From positions 619,128,476 to 619,192,475 of the forward strand of contig NC_081408.1 in the NCBI RefSeq assembly GCF_030272615.1: DNA of 64,000 nt, written 5' to 3'. The notes under the pieces are model-generated. The model saw nothing but the letters and a program-made list of their open reading frames with translations. It ran no database searches and was not told where the DNA came from. This document shows, in pieces, positions 1 to 10,788 of this stretch; the first letter of the stretch is position 1; every line of letters starts with the position of its first letter. The position numbers were made by a program, and so were the translations under genes. Source of the stretch: Cryptomeria japonica (lineage: Eukaryota; Streptophyta; Pinopsida; Cupressales; Cupressaceae).

Positions 1-134
1 AGTAGTGGTCAGAGAAAAATGGCTATTTAGAGGAGATCATTTGCTCAGGGGGAGCACATCTTTTTGGAAAATTTTTGGAATTCATTTTTGGAAACAATTT
101 TTGGATTTTTCTCATGAGTGTTGCCATCAATGCC

Positions 135-146
135 AAAGGGGGAGAT
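135..146 (+). other. Polypurine tract of C0
   Basis: AAAGGGGGAGAT sits immediately before the TGTTGG start of the LTR, the expected plus-strand primer position. The same motif precedes the 3' LTRs of C5 and C6. Confidence 0.75.
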
Positions 147-955
147 TGTTGGCATTCTACACTCTAGTGAGAAATGATGGTGTTATCATTGATGACAACC
201 TACTGGAAACCTTCAGGAAACCACCTGACATTCATCTAGTAAACCACTGACAGGCACCGACACCGGCAAACTTTTCACCGACAACGACAACAATACATAC
301 CGACAGTCCAGCCAACAGGAATAAACTTTTGTTTATTGTATTTAATTATAAATATCTTTTTGTAAAGCCGACATGGAATATTGTAATAGACTCATATATG
401 TATGAGATCTTGTAAATCATTTTGATATGAGAGAAAAGAAGGATAGTGGATGGAATAGAAGATGAGATATATGCGAATGCATAGGACATATCTTTTATAA
501 GGTTTATGGTTATAGTATGAAATTAAACCATTACTGAACCTAGCATAGTTGATGCTACTTTGAAGCAGTACATTGTGTTGGATTTTCATAATCCATTTTG
601 TATGTCAGTGAGACTTCTATTTTGTAGATTGAGCAGTGAGCTCTGGGCAGTTGGCCTTCCTACATGTGCAGGCCCCTCATTGTAAGTAATATTTATTCAT
701 TGGCCAGTGAGTGAATATTGTGGGTCACAAATCCCACCAAGGTTTTTCCCACACTGGGTTTCCTTGTTAAACATCTTGTGTTATGGTGTGTTTTCTATGC
801 TATCTTTATTGTTGTTGTTTACTGCATTAATACTTGTTTACTGGTACACTATTTTGGAATGCAAAATACTTAATAAGGTTAAATATTCTGTACATTGGTT
901 AGATACTGATTCACCCCCCCTCTCAGTATCTTTGGGACTATCATTAATCCTAACA
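147..955 (+). repeat. 3' LTR of C0 (Copia-like)
   Basis: The LTR starts TGTTGG and ends CCTAACA, a short inverted repeat. Its end (CACCCCCCCTCTCAGTATC near 910-930) and its body match both LTRs of C6 in reverse complement. It carries the LTR motif TTTTTCCCACACTGGGTTT near 745-765 that recurs in all Copia LTRs of the window. Length is about 809 bp, against 797 and 801 bp for C6. Confidence 0.82.
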
Positions 956-971
956 ATATATATATATATAT

Positions 972-1004
<33 letters not shown>
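956..1004. repeat. (TA)n(CA)n microsatellite
   Basis: A compound dinucleotide tract starts directly after the last base of the C0 LTR: TA repeats to about 972, then CA repeats to about 1004. If it is also the flank of C0, the element landed in or beside AT-repeat DNA. Confidence 0.95.
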
Positions 1005-1007
<3 letters not shown>

Positions 1008-1753
1008 TGAAAAAGGTGATGCAGATGATCCTCTGACCCTACAATTCAACAAACATGTCCTTTGCAATACAGAGGAAAATGACAGAATAAAACTTAGACA
1101 AAAGAAACTATGGAAATATTATGCTCTATTTCCATTATTCTTAGCTCATCATTAGATCAAAAAAAGAAAACCTAACCCTAGCAGTCTCTAACCCTAACGC
1201 GACGGTATGCGTCTATTCTAGCTCCAAAATAGGCAAATATTCAACATAGGCTAAAGCTATTCTTGCTACATATAGAGGCAAACAAGAAACACAAACAAAC
1301 AATGCAAATTGTGATGATTTTAAACAAAATCCAAACCGAAATAAGAAAAATACTAGTTATAGAGGTGAATTTCAACATTCCCCAAGCCGCAACATGACAC
1401 AAAAAACTGTAGTCCCATAAACCCCCCTTCAACAATGAGCCAGAATAGATGCAGGCTTCTTCAACAAGGAACCCTTCAACAATAATGTTTTCATTCATGC
1501 ATTAGTCTTCCTTTTTCCACGTTAGGCAAATAAAAAAGGTGCCATGTTTTCTATCATCAAACAAACAACAAATCAACTCCTAATTGTTAGCAAACAACGT
1601 ATCAACTTTTAAACAAGAGCATGTCACACATAGTCAAGGAATGGTTGCATCAACTAGTCAACAACCTGATTTTCAGAAGTGCATTTGCAGCAAAAGGCAA
1701 ACCATAACTTGTAAACGAGGTCAAGACCACGCAAAAGAAGCTCAATTTGAAAC
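1005..1753. other. Unassigned DNA between C0 and G2
   Basis: About 750 bp with no recognisable gene, LTR end or domain. Small reading frames here have no family features. Two CTAACCCTA-like words near 1168-1198 are isolated and do not form a telomeric array. This may be the oldest DNA in the window, or an unrecognised repeat. Confidence 0.6.
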
Positions 1754-3229
1754 TGTAGTCACATAAATCTGTCCATCTAATTAAATGAATATTTACTATC
1801 TATTTGATTAATAAACCCAACAATCACCAGTTAATTAAATTAATATTTAATTAATTCATCCTCAACCATTCTCCTATTAATTAAATAAATTATTCAATTT
1901 ATTTTCAATTAATTCATTAAACCAAATTCACAATCAATTAAATGAATAATTTTTTATTTTATTTTATTTAATTCCCTTTCCTCTTTTAAATAAATAATTA
2001 AAATGTTTATTTAAATCATTTAATCCCCCCCACTTGCATTCTCCTACAAATGCAAGTTGCAACCACAATTGAAATTAATAAATTTTATTTTAATTTAAAT
2101 CCTATTTTCCCTCACCCACCAAACCCACTTGCAATCCTAAATCCCCTTCTAGACCCTTCTAACCACTTTCTAATCATTCCTAATTAGCCTAATCCATCCC
2201 CTAATTATTGTCACATTCCTAAGCAACTTGAAGTCACTTCTCAAAGCCTCCAAAGTCTTTGAAAAGCATTTAACTCTTTATGTGTTCAACAAGCTAACCC
2301 CTAAATTCTTCCAAACCACTAATGGGTCTTACATGACTATTAATGGATCTTACATAACTGTTTATGGTTAAATCCACTTGCTCCCATGGTTAGAGACTTT
2401 ACCTCTAAGTCAACCCTCATTTGACCCATGGGTCTCTTCAAGCATTTATTTCTTTGACCATGGTTATCATCACTAACTCTTGCACAAGAGTTTCTCCATT
2501 GGATAAAGACATTATTTATTGGATAATGGATTTATTCTTTTAACTCAACATTAAACTTACCTCCCAAGTTAACCCTCCAGTCATGTCAAGCATTTAATTC
2601 TTATTCCCTCTCCTCTCAACCCATCTCTTGTTGACATTTGTCATCCTAGGATCGGATTGAAAGCCCTCACATAGATCATAAACTCCTCAATCCCGACCCT
2701 TGTTGAGATTACTCAATCTCAACCCTCCATTGCTCCATTTTACCTATAAATAGAGCTAATTTCTTTATAATCCAGATCCTAAAAACTTGTATGCATCTAA
2801 CTTATAGTGAATTTTAGAGAGAATTCTAACATAACTCACATTGTCCTTTGGCTAAAATTAATCTTAGTTAATTACACAATATCTCATATTTAAGTTTGTT
2901 TTACACTTGCATTGCATAGTTTAAAGCATTTTCGTTCTTGAATCTCCATAAGACATCCAGAATAGTTCAAAAAGCTACTAAGAGCTACACTCATTTGGGA
3001 AATTGGAGAGGAGAGGAACAAGAGAGGAGAAGCTACAAGCATGGTGGAAGGCATTTGGAGATGTGTTAGAGCATTTATTTTCTTTGCTAAGCTCTCTATT
3101 TTTCTTTTAGTGTCTCTCTTGATATGCTTGCTTAGGATAGTGTTTGATTGTTGATTTTCTAACACTCACAATTGGTTTCCTGCCTATTTGTTTGTGTTTT
3201 TCATCCTAATGTATCCTTTTTGCAGAGCA
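1754..3229 (+). repeat. 5' LTR of G2 (LTR A)
   Basis: Starts TGTAGTCAC and ends near GCAGAGCA, five bases before the candidate primer site. It aligns over nearly its whole length with 27928-29353 and, inverted, with 29354-30779, at roughly 95% by eye. The exact 3' end is uncertain by about 5 bases, because the G3 LTR suggests an end at TTTGCA (3224). Confidence 0.88.
2745..2753 (+). promoter_or_regulatory. TATA box of LTR A
   Basis: TATAAATAG, conserved at the same place in the other two LTRs of this family (28918-28926 and, on the minus strand, 29825-29833). It is the likely core promoter for genomic RNA. Confidence 0.7.
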
Positions 3230-3234
3230 TCGTT

Positions 3235-3250
3235 TGGTGAACCCGAGATG
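3235..3250 (+). other. Candidate primer binding site of G2
   Basis: TGGTGAACCCGAGATG follows the LTR after five bases. G1 has TGGTGAACCCAACGTG at the same distance from its own LTR. The shared TGGTGAACCC suggests a tRNA primer site; I have not assigned the tRNA. Confidence 0.55.
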
Positions 3251-3317
3251 AATAAAAAACGCAACCTTCTAATCTTATTTTTTTCAAAACTACTAACTTT
3301 TTGCATGTTTTAATTGA

Positions 3318-3610
3318 CACATAGGTCGCGCTTTAGCGCAGTTGTTCACACTCTAGTGCCTTCGAAAGTTGGTACTTTAGCGCTATTGTTCCTAATAATA
3401 GCACTATTGTCTTTCTTTTAGTGCTATTGACCATTAAATAGCACTATCGTTTATTCTTTTAGCGCTTTCAGTTTGCTGTTTGACAGAATTAATTCTATCT
3501 GACAGAGTTCTTTTACTGCTTTTGTCTCTTTTTTAGTGCATTTGTCTATTATTTAGCGCTTTCATGTTAAATTGTAGTTCTATTTTCACACAGAGTAGCG
3601 CTATTGTAAC
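3318..3610 (+). repeat. Degenerate TTTAGCGCTATTG array in the G2 leader
   Basis: About eleven variants of TTTAGYGCTATTG (also TAGCACTATTG, TTTAGCGCTTTC) spaced roughly 20-30 bp apart in the leader just after the primer site. The same word set occurs in a comparable array at 31334-31625, in front of the antisense PMD gene of G3. No protein is encoded. It could be a regulatory or packaging element, or simply a decayed tandem repeat. Confidence 0.75.
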
Positions 3611-4194
3611 AGAGAGTTGTAAAAAAGGCTTCTTGTAACCAAAAAATAAGAATTTAGGCTTGTAGAAGCCCACCAAAACTCCATTTTTCATTTTTGCTAA
3701 CTGTTTATCTCTTTGTGCAGGTTTTTAAATTAGATTAGGAAGTAAATTTACTCTCTTTTTTTTACTCTTTTTCAAAGTTAGCTTAAAAACGAATTCACTT
3801 CTTATTTTAGTTTAAAATCAACTTCACATTTCAATTTGGGCTCTTAAAAAGAATCACATATTTTGTTTGGGCTCATAATAAGTGTAGACACCTAAAAATG
3901 GTCAACGCTTGCAGAGTCTTATTTTAGGGTTTTGCGTCGCATTAACATTTCTTCTATGTTGCGTACTTGGTCTTTATCATTTGCGAGCATCGAGTCATTC
4001 TTCTGCATTCTTCATTCATCTCGCTTTCGAATTCGGTCTTGTTGGCAACAATCTTCAGTCATGATTTTGGTCAATCTTATTCTATTGCATCAATGTGCTT
4101 GCTCATTTGTCATCATTTTGGACATCGTCAATCCTAATTAGGGTTTTGTCCTCTTATCGATCCCAACATCTTGTGATCGATTCGTCATCGATCC

Positions 4195-4510
4195 TTGTCC
4201 TCTGATCAAATTGTCATCAATCTTGTCATCATGCGATCGATTTGTCATCGATCGTTGTCGTTTTCAATCTTGTCATCTTGCAATCGATTTGTCATTGATC
4301 GAGGTCATTTTCAATCTTGTCATTTTGCAATCTATTTTGTCATTGATCATTGTCCTCTTATCAATCTTGTCATCTTGCGATTGATTTGTCATTGATCGTT
4401 GTCGTTTTCAATCTTGTCATCTTGCAATCTATTTTGTCATCGATCCTAGGAAATCTTGTCAATTTTGTCATTTTGTGATCGATTTGTCATTGATCGTTGT
4501 CTTTCTCAAT
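4195..4510 (+). repeat. 47-50 bp tandem repeat inside the G1 LTR
   Basis: Five to six degenerate units, each beginning CTTGTCATCTTGCGATCGAT and ending TTTTCAAT. The matching array in the 3' LTR is at 13636-13935. It lies upstream of the TATA-like box, so a U3 enhancer role is possible. Confidence 0.8.
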
Positions 4511-5214
4511 CATGTCAATTTGGATCAATTAGTCATTGTTCCTTGTCAATTGGCGCCTATCAATTTGGTCTCTTTATCAATCTTGGTTAGTTTGTCAACA
4601 TTGGTCATTTATCAATTCAAAATCATGATCGAATCGGCACCAAATCAATCTTACATCACGACCTATTTGTCATCCTTACATTGCTAATTCATCTTCTAGG
4701 TTTTCATGATTTAATCATTTAACCTTGTTTGTCATTTCTCCCTCTAGGATTAATAAATTATTTATTTATTTATCCTAAGTCTTCATGTCACAATTAAATG
4801 TTTATTTAATTGGCTAACTAATTATTCCTCTTTTTGTGAATTAATTAATAAATGACAAATTATTAATTAATTTACCTAATTTCTCCTAGCTCCTAATTTC
4901 CTAATTTTCATCAATTTCTTAATTCCTAATTTTCCTCTTTTTCTAATTTCCTAACTTCTAATTCATCTATTTTCAATTCTCTCCTATTTTTCTCCTAATT
5001 TCATGGGAATGACATTTCAATTTGTCATAATTTGTCATAATTGACAATCAATCAATTTTGACATAGAAATTTGTCATAAATTGTCATGAATTATCAATCA
5101 ATCAATCTTGCATAGCAAGTGCAAATTTGTCATAATTTGTCATAATTGACATACTTTATTTGCAATTTCCATTCAAATCTCTTCATGCTAATTTGATCTT
5201 TTCTCCAATTTGTC

Positions 5215-5222
5215 TATAAATT
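5215..5222 (+). promoter_or_regulatory. TATA-like box of the G1 5' LTR
   Basis: TATAAATT about 340 bp before the LTR end, identical in the 3' LTR at 14685-14692. Confidence 0.55.
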
Positions 5223-5563
5223 GATTGAATTTCTTCAATCAAGACCCCCTACTACCTAGTCGAATCAATCACGCTTTGAGTATTCTTGCGCTACTTGTCA
5301 ATCTTGCTTTCACATTAGGTTTATGCACTTGAAGGTGAGATCCACAAACAAAAGCTATTTGAAGAAGAAAGAAGGACAATGGAGCCACATGAAGGAGACA
5401 TTTAGATCTGCATTTGGTTTGCTTAGTTTTTAATCTTGAATGTTTTGCTTTCATGTCTTTATTGAGTGTTTTTAGGATTGATCATTGCATTTGAGCTTTT
5501 GTGATTGAGCTAGATTAGTATTGATTTGCTTGTGATGATTTCCGATTTCCTAGCTACATTAAT

Positions 5564-5579
5564 TGGTGAACCCAACGTG
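5564..5579 (+). other. Candidate primer binding site of G1
   Basis: TGGTGAACCCAACGTG five bases after the LTR, matching the first ten bases of the G2 site. The following base is already coding-like sequence from upstream of RT, so the gag deletion starts at or within this site. Confidence 0.6.
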
Positions 5580-8500
5580 AAGGTAGAATTCCTTGGACTA
5601 CGGGAAGGCATACCACAAGGTGATGATAAGGTAGGATTTGCTATTGATCTAGATTCCACAACATATTTTGGGGAGTCAACTCCATCTTCCAATCATCAAA
5701 ATGAAAAAAGAAAAGAAAAAGTAAAAAATCAAAAGAATAGGTCTTTGAGTGAAAACCGTAAGGCACTCTCTGATCATACAAAAGTAAAAATAAAAGATGT
5801 ACTTGCGGGTGAAAACCTCTTTGAGGTGCCCAAAGGTGGAAGAGTGGAAATACCCCTATCAAGTCAAGATAAATCAACATTGCTTGTGAAAATGACTGAG
5901 GAAATCAATTTGGGTACACCTGACAACCCTAAGGTCATTCATTTTGCTGCTTCTCTATCAAAATAGGAAAAGATAGATTTTGTTAATTTCTTTCTTGAGA
6001 AGAAGATCAGCTTTGCATGGTCCTATGCAGACATGCCTGGCCTTGATCCAAAATTAGTCCTCCATCACTTGCCATTAAAAGCAGATACCAAGCCTGTCAA
6101 ATGGAAACTTAGAAAGATGCATCCCCAGGTGGCTCTTTTGGTCAAGGTAGAACTAAAAAAATTACTGGATGTGGGCTTTATCAGACCCATTGATTATACA
6201 GACTAGATTTCAAATTTGGTACCAGTTAGCAAAGTAATTGGGGGCTTCAGAATCTGTAAAATTTTTAGGGATCTCAATAAAGCATGCCCTAAAGATGATT
6301 TTCCACTGCCAAACATAGACATCATAGTTGACATGACTGCTGGATATGAGATGCTCTCATTGATGGATGGCTTCGCCAGCTACAACCAAATTCACATTGC
6401 TCCTGAAGATCAACATAAGACTGCATTCACCTGTGCTTGGGGTACCTACTGTTGGAATGTGATGCCCTTTGGTCTTAAAAATGCAGGTGCAACATATCAA
6501 AGAGCGATGACAACAATTTTTCATGATTTCATGCATACTTTGATGGAGGACTATGTTGATGACTTATTATGCAAATCTGTCACAAGAGATAGTCATCTCG
6601 CCATCTTGGGCCCAATCTTTGACTGAATGGAAACTTACAAGCTTGGACTCAATCCAAAGAAGTGTGTCTTTGGTGTCACAGTCGACAAATTACTAGGGTA
6701 CATTGTTTCTCACCAAGACATCGAAGTCGACCTGGCCAAGGTTAAAGCAATAATGGACATGCCTCCTCCTTCTAATCTCTGTCAACTACGAAGTTTGCAA
6801 GGAAAGCTCCAGTCAATCCACCGGTTTATAGCTCAGTTGGCAAACAAATGTCATCCATTCTAGCATCTATTGCATAAAGGAGTCACTTTTAAATGGACTG
6901 AGCAATGTCAATCAGCCTTTCAAGCTCTCAAGGACTATTTGCTGTCACCGCCTATCCTAATGCCTCCTATAGAAGGAAAGCCATTTATATTGTATATTTC
7001 TACAATTGAAACGACACTAGGAGTTCTCTTGGCTCAATAAGATGAGAATGGTAAAGAGCGAGCTATTTATTATATTAGCTGGACACTAGTAGGCTATGAG
7101 CTGAATTATTCAACTATTGAACGAGCATGCTTACCAGTGGTCTTTGCAACACAAAAACTCTGACACTATATGTTAAATCACCAAACATTGCTAGTTGCAA
7201 AAATTGATCCCTTGAAATACTTGCTTTGCAGAGCAGCTTTGACGGGTCGCCTAGCAAAGTGGGTTATGATCCTCAATGAATTTGATATTGAGTATATGGA
7301 GCAAAAGGCAATAAAAGGGCAAGTCATAGTAGATCAACTTGCAGAGGCTCCTATTTATGATGATCATCCCATGTTGACAAATTTTCCGGATGAATCAGTC
7401 TTTGCTCTTACATCTTCTCATGAATGGAAGTTATACTTTGATGGGTCCCATACCAAGTTCAGATCCGGAGAAGGCATATTGTTTGTCACCCCTCAAGGTG
7501 ATGCTATTTTCAAGTCCTACAGAATAACTTTCCATTGTACCAATAACATTTCAGAGTATGAAGCACTGGTCACAGGACTCCGAGTAGTGGTCCACTGGAA
7601 CATCACACATTTACAAGTCTATGGAGATTCTCAATTAGTCATCCGTCAAGTCAATGATGACTACGAAACAAAAGATGAAAAGCTTATTCCCTACAAGCAT
7701 ATGGTAGTTGTCTTCAAGACAAAATTCACGGCTATCCATTTCAGTCAAGTTCCAAGAATGCAAAACAAGTTGGCAGATGCGATGGCTACGATTGCTTCCA
7801 TGTTAAATATGCCCCATAATATGGACAAATGTGAATTTTTGGTCGAACAATTGCTTGTCCCTTCTTTTGACATTCTGACAGTAGATGTGATGTGTGTTCT
7901 TGTTGGTCCTAACTCCCCATGGTACAATGATGTATATCAATATTTAAAATCCCAAACCTTACCACCTAACCTTTCCGCTAACCAACGTCGAGCCTTCATC
8001 CGACAGACAGCCAAATATGTCATCATTGCCGACACCCTTTACCATCGTTCCTTTGACAATACCCTCCTCAGGTGTTTGGATTCTGATGAAGCACAAACGG
8101 CTTTACACAAGGTTCACGATGGTATATGTGGGGGCCATTTCAATGGTCTTAGCTTAGCCAAAAAGTTGATTCGTGTTGGATATTATTGGCCCACTCTGGA
8201 AAAAGATGTTCATGATTTTGTTAAGAAGTGCTACAAATGCCAGATCCATGGAAATTACATTCATGCACCAGCCCAAGAGCTTCATTCTGTCATATCTTTG
8301 TGGCCCTTTTCTCAATGGGGATTGGATCTTATTGGCAAGATTCACCCGACATCTGCAAATGGACACAAGTTCATCATTACAGCCACAGAGTATTTTAAAA
8401 AATGGATCGAGGCTATCCCCATGACCCATATCACTGGTGTGCAAATTTCAAAATTCCTATTGAATTATATCATATGCAGATATGGGGTTCCCCTTGCCAT

Positions 8501-9064
8501 AGTCACAGACAATGGTTGACCCTTCAAGAACAAAGATGTCAAGGAACTCTGTGAAAAGTTTCATATCCAACACCATTTCTCCAGTCCATACTATCCACAG
8601 GGTAATGGTTAAGCCAAAGCATCAAATAAAACCATTATCAAGATCCTGAAAAAGGTTGTCAATGATGCTGGTCAAGATTGGCATGTACAGTTGAATCTAG
8701 CAATATGGGCCTATTGCACTTCTATCCGCACACCTACTGGCGCAACAGCTTATTCCTTGGTGTATGGTGCAGAAGCCATTTTACCCTTGGAAGTGGAGAT
8801 TCCTTCCTTGCATGTTTCCTTACAACATCTGATAATAAGAAGGTCAAAGGGCGACACTTCGAAGTGGGAGATCTAGTTTTAAAGGCAAACCCCAAGAATG
8901 TACAGTCTACTGACATCATCAAGGGCAAGTTTGAACCTAATTGGGTTGGGCTGTTCATAGTGACTGTAGCCTATGGCTCGGGGGCATATCAACTTGCCAC
9001 TCCAGAAGGTGAACCTTTGTCCGATCTTGTAAATAGCATGCACCTTCGCAAGTACTGGGCATAA
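5580..9064 (+). pseudogene. G1 pol remnant: RT, RNase H, archaeal RNase H, integrase
   Basis: One frame runs from 5580 to about 8840 with eight in-frame stops (5964, 6204, 6624, 6861, 7038, 7161, 8517, 8610). Order: spacer before RT (FLGLREGIPQGDDKVGF), RT with catalytic YVDD at 6552-6563, RNase H about 6940-7310, archaeal-type RNase H about 7425-7800 (LYFDGS, EYEAL, GDSQL), integrase zinc finger about 8110-8260 (HDGICGGH, CYKCQ) and core from about 8300. Near 8840 roughly 120 bp are missing and the frame shifts; the tail with FEVGDLVLK ends at 9064. gag and protease are absent. Most stops are what one C-to-T or G-to-A change gives from CAA, CAG, CGA or TGG. The tandem RNase H domains are the mark of Tat elements. 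Confidence 0.9.
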
Positions 9065-9084
9065 TTTTCTATCAGCATTTCTTC

Positions 9085-9180
9085 AAGTATGATCCTGAAA
9101 AAATACAAAAAAATCAAAAAAGCAAAAAAATACAAAAAATTAAAAAAAAGCAAAAAAATACAAAAAAAAGTACAATAGAA
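9085..9180 (+). repeat. A-rich tract after G1 pol
   Basis: Runs of AAAAAATACAAAAAATC-type words. No coding content. Confidence 0.85.
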
Positions 9181-9212
9181 AAAAAGAGTAAAGAAAAATG
9201 ATTCGCCCTCTA

Positions 9213-9276
9213 GTGAAAACCTGGCAAACAGGCACTTTGGGCAAGTACCATGGTGAAAACCTGGCAATCAAGTGCC
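9213..9276 (+). other. Conserved post-pol hairpin motif, G1 copy
   Basis: GTGAAAACCTGGCAAACA, then GGCACTTTGGGCAAGTACC..., then a second GTGAAAACCTGGC and GTGCC. GGCAC (9231-9235) and GTGCC (9272-9276) can pair. The same block lies after pol in G2 (24564-24613) and G3 (35814-35863), although the surrounding DNA has diverged. Confidence 0.6.
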
Positions 9277-9507
9277 ATGTGTAATGAGATCATTGCTCCA
9301 TCATCTGTCATGACCTCTAGCTATGCTTTCTCTTGGCCGGTTTATCATGTCTATATTTGTCTTGACCCAATGTTCTATTCCAGGTCTGTGATTGGTCAAC
9401 ATCATTGTCTTGCATACTCTGGTTTCTTGTACATATGTTTTGGTCCCGATCTATATATATGTCTTTCCGATGTGCATTGGGTGCGTTCCCCTTGTCATGA
9501 TCAATCA

Positions 9508-9715
9508 CTGGAACTTAAAAATTGAAAAATGTCCTGAAATAATCCAAAAAATTGAAAAATGTCCTAAAATAATCAAAAAAATTGAAAAATGTCTTGAAAT
9601 TTTTTTAAAAAAATCAAATAATGTCTTGAAAAAATAAAATAAAAATCAAAAAATGATCTTGGAAAAATCCCTAAAAAGTCAAATAAAGTCCTGAAAAAAT
9701 GAACAAAAAAAATTG
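9508..9715 (+). repeat. Degenerate AAAATTGAAAAATGTCCTGAAA repeats
   Basis: About six loose copies of a unit near 30 bp (AATTGAAAAATGTC...). G2 has a different short repeat (ACTCACAAAATCCAAAAACAT, near 24848-24930) in the equivalent place. Confidence 0.7.
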
Positions 9716-10788
9716 TAAACACTCACAAAAACAAGCATTTTGCAATAAATCATCCCTTTGTGCATAGACAGCTCGCTGAGCATCCCTCCAACGACAATCA
9801 ATCACACACTGCACTTTCCTAGAATCACGCACTCACAGATGAACTTTTTCAATCAAACTAGACATCCAAACTAATCAAAATTGTCTTATCAATCGAACGT
9901 CATCAACACCAATATGATTTGTCCTTGTCACTACTATCATGGGTCTTATACAGGGTGTGGTATACTCGAAACTAGACTGTGTCCTATCTTAGATGGGGTA
10001 CCACATGTCCTGAAACCAGACAGCATGATCGTCCTATCAGCACTTTCAACTTTTGACAATAAAGATCAAGGTGTTTGTTTGACTTGTTGGAATTAGTGAG
10101 TCTTATCATTTATTGATTTATCTTCGATCAGGTTCCTATGTTGCTCGATGATGTCATTGAGTGATTTAGAGTGACCGGGATGGTTCATGGTCCCTTTCTT
10201 TTTTGTTGTGATTTCTATTTGTCTGCGATGTGTTTGTCTTTTGCAAAAAGGGTTGCATTTCAGCTCTGGCCTTCAATGCCATGATGCTACGCATCCATTT
10301 TGCTACATTAAAATAAAGGTTCTCACCTACAAAGTGTATTACTGAAAGTAAGTTTTTCTTCGTCTCTAACTGTCCTCTATCTCATTTCTTCTTACTAACA
10401 TTTCTTCCATCAGTTCGGATAGTCAGTCCGGTCTAGTGCTCCGATCTCCAAACACATATGCTGCATCCTGCATTCATTGGTTAGTACATTTGCATTATAT
10501 CAAATATCACATCAAGCATCACATTAAGCATTTTATCCATTTCATATTATAAATGCATCAAAAGCACATAAAAATACATTCATCAATAGTGCATACGCCA
10601 TCCATACATGAAAAATAACCATACGTCATAACACATTGCATCCCATCATATCGATGCATATCATATCATATATCACAATAATATCGGAGTAAAATTGGAC
10701 TGTCTGTCCTAAGTATGGCCCATAGGCTGACTATATAATATCACACTACATAATGTCAATTGTCTATCATTAGGAGCATGTGCCTCTG
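9716..10788. other. G1 spacer between pol and the antisense PMD gene
   Basis: About 1.07 kb of the region after pol. I see no domain, only small unrelated reading frames and AT-rich words such as CATATCATATCATA near 10650-10680. Confidence 0.6.

Larger units (their letters stand above)
1..955 (+). mobile_element. 3' end of a Copia-like LTR element (C0), cut by window edge
   Basis: The window opens in the 3' untranslated part of an LTR element and runs into its 3' LTR. Bases 1-146 match, in reverse complement, the DNA next to the 3' LTR of C6 (42403-42560), including the purine motif CAGGGGGAGCAC near 45-59 and the polypurine tract at 135-146. No coding domain is visible in this piece. The family is therefore taken to be that of C6, which lacks pol, but an autonomous relative with the same LTR cannot be excluded. 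The 5' end and target-site duplication are outside the window. Confidence 0.8.
3883..5558 (+). repeat. 5' LTR of G1
   Basis: TGTAGACACC... to ...TAGCTACA. It matches 13299-15028 at roughly 95% by eye, with a stretch of about 35 bp near the start present only in the 3' copy, plus a few smaller indels. Confidence 0.92.

Noticed and set aside
1165-1200. CTAACCCTA words, possible telomeric DNA
   Set aside because: Only isolated words, no tandem (TTTAGGG)n array.
1005-1753. Possible host gene between C0 and G2
   Set aside because: No long frame, splice-like exon pattern or recognisable domain.
3318-3610. Evenly spaced short repeats that could be mistaken for a CRISPR array
   Set aside because: Repeats are only 11-13 bp, degenerate, in plant retrotransposon leader DNA, with no fixed spacer length.
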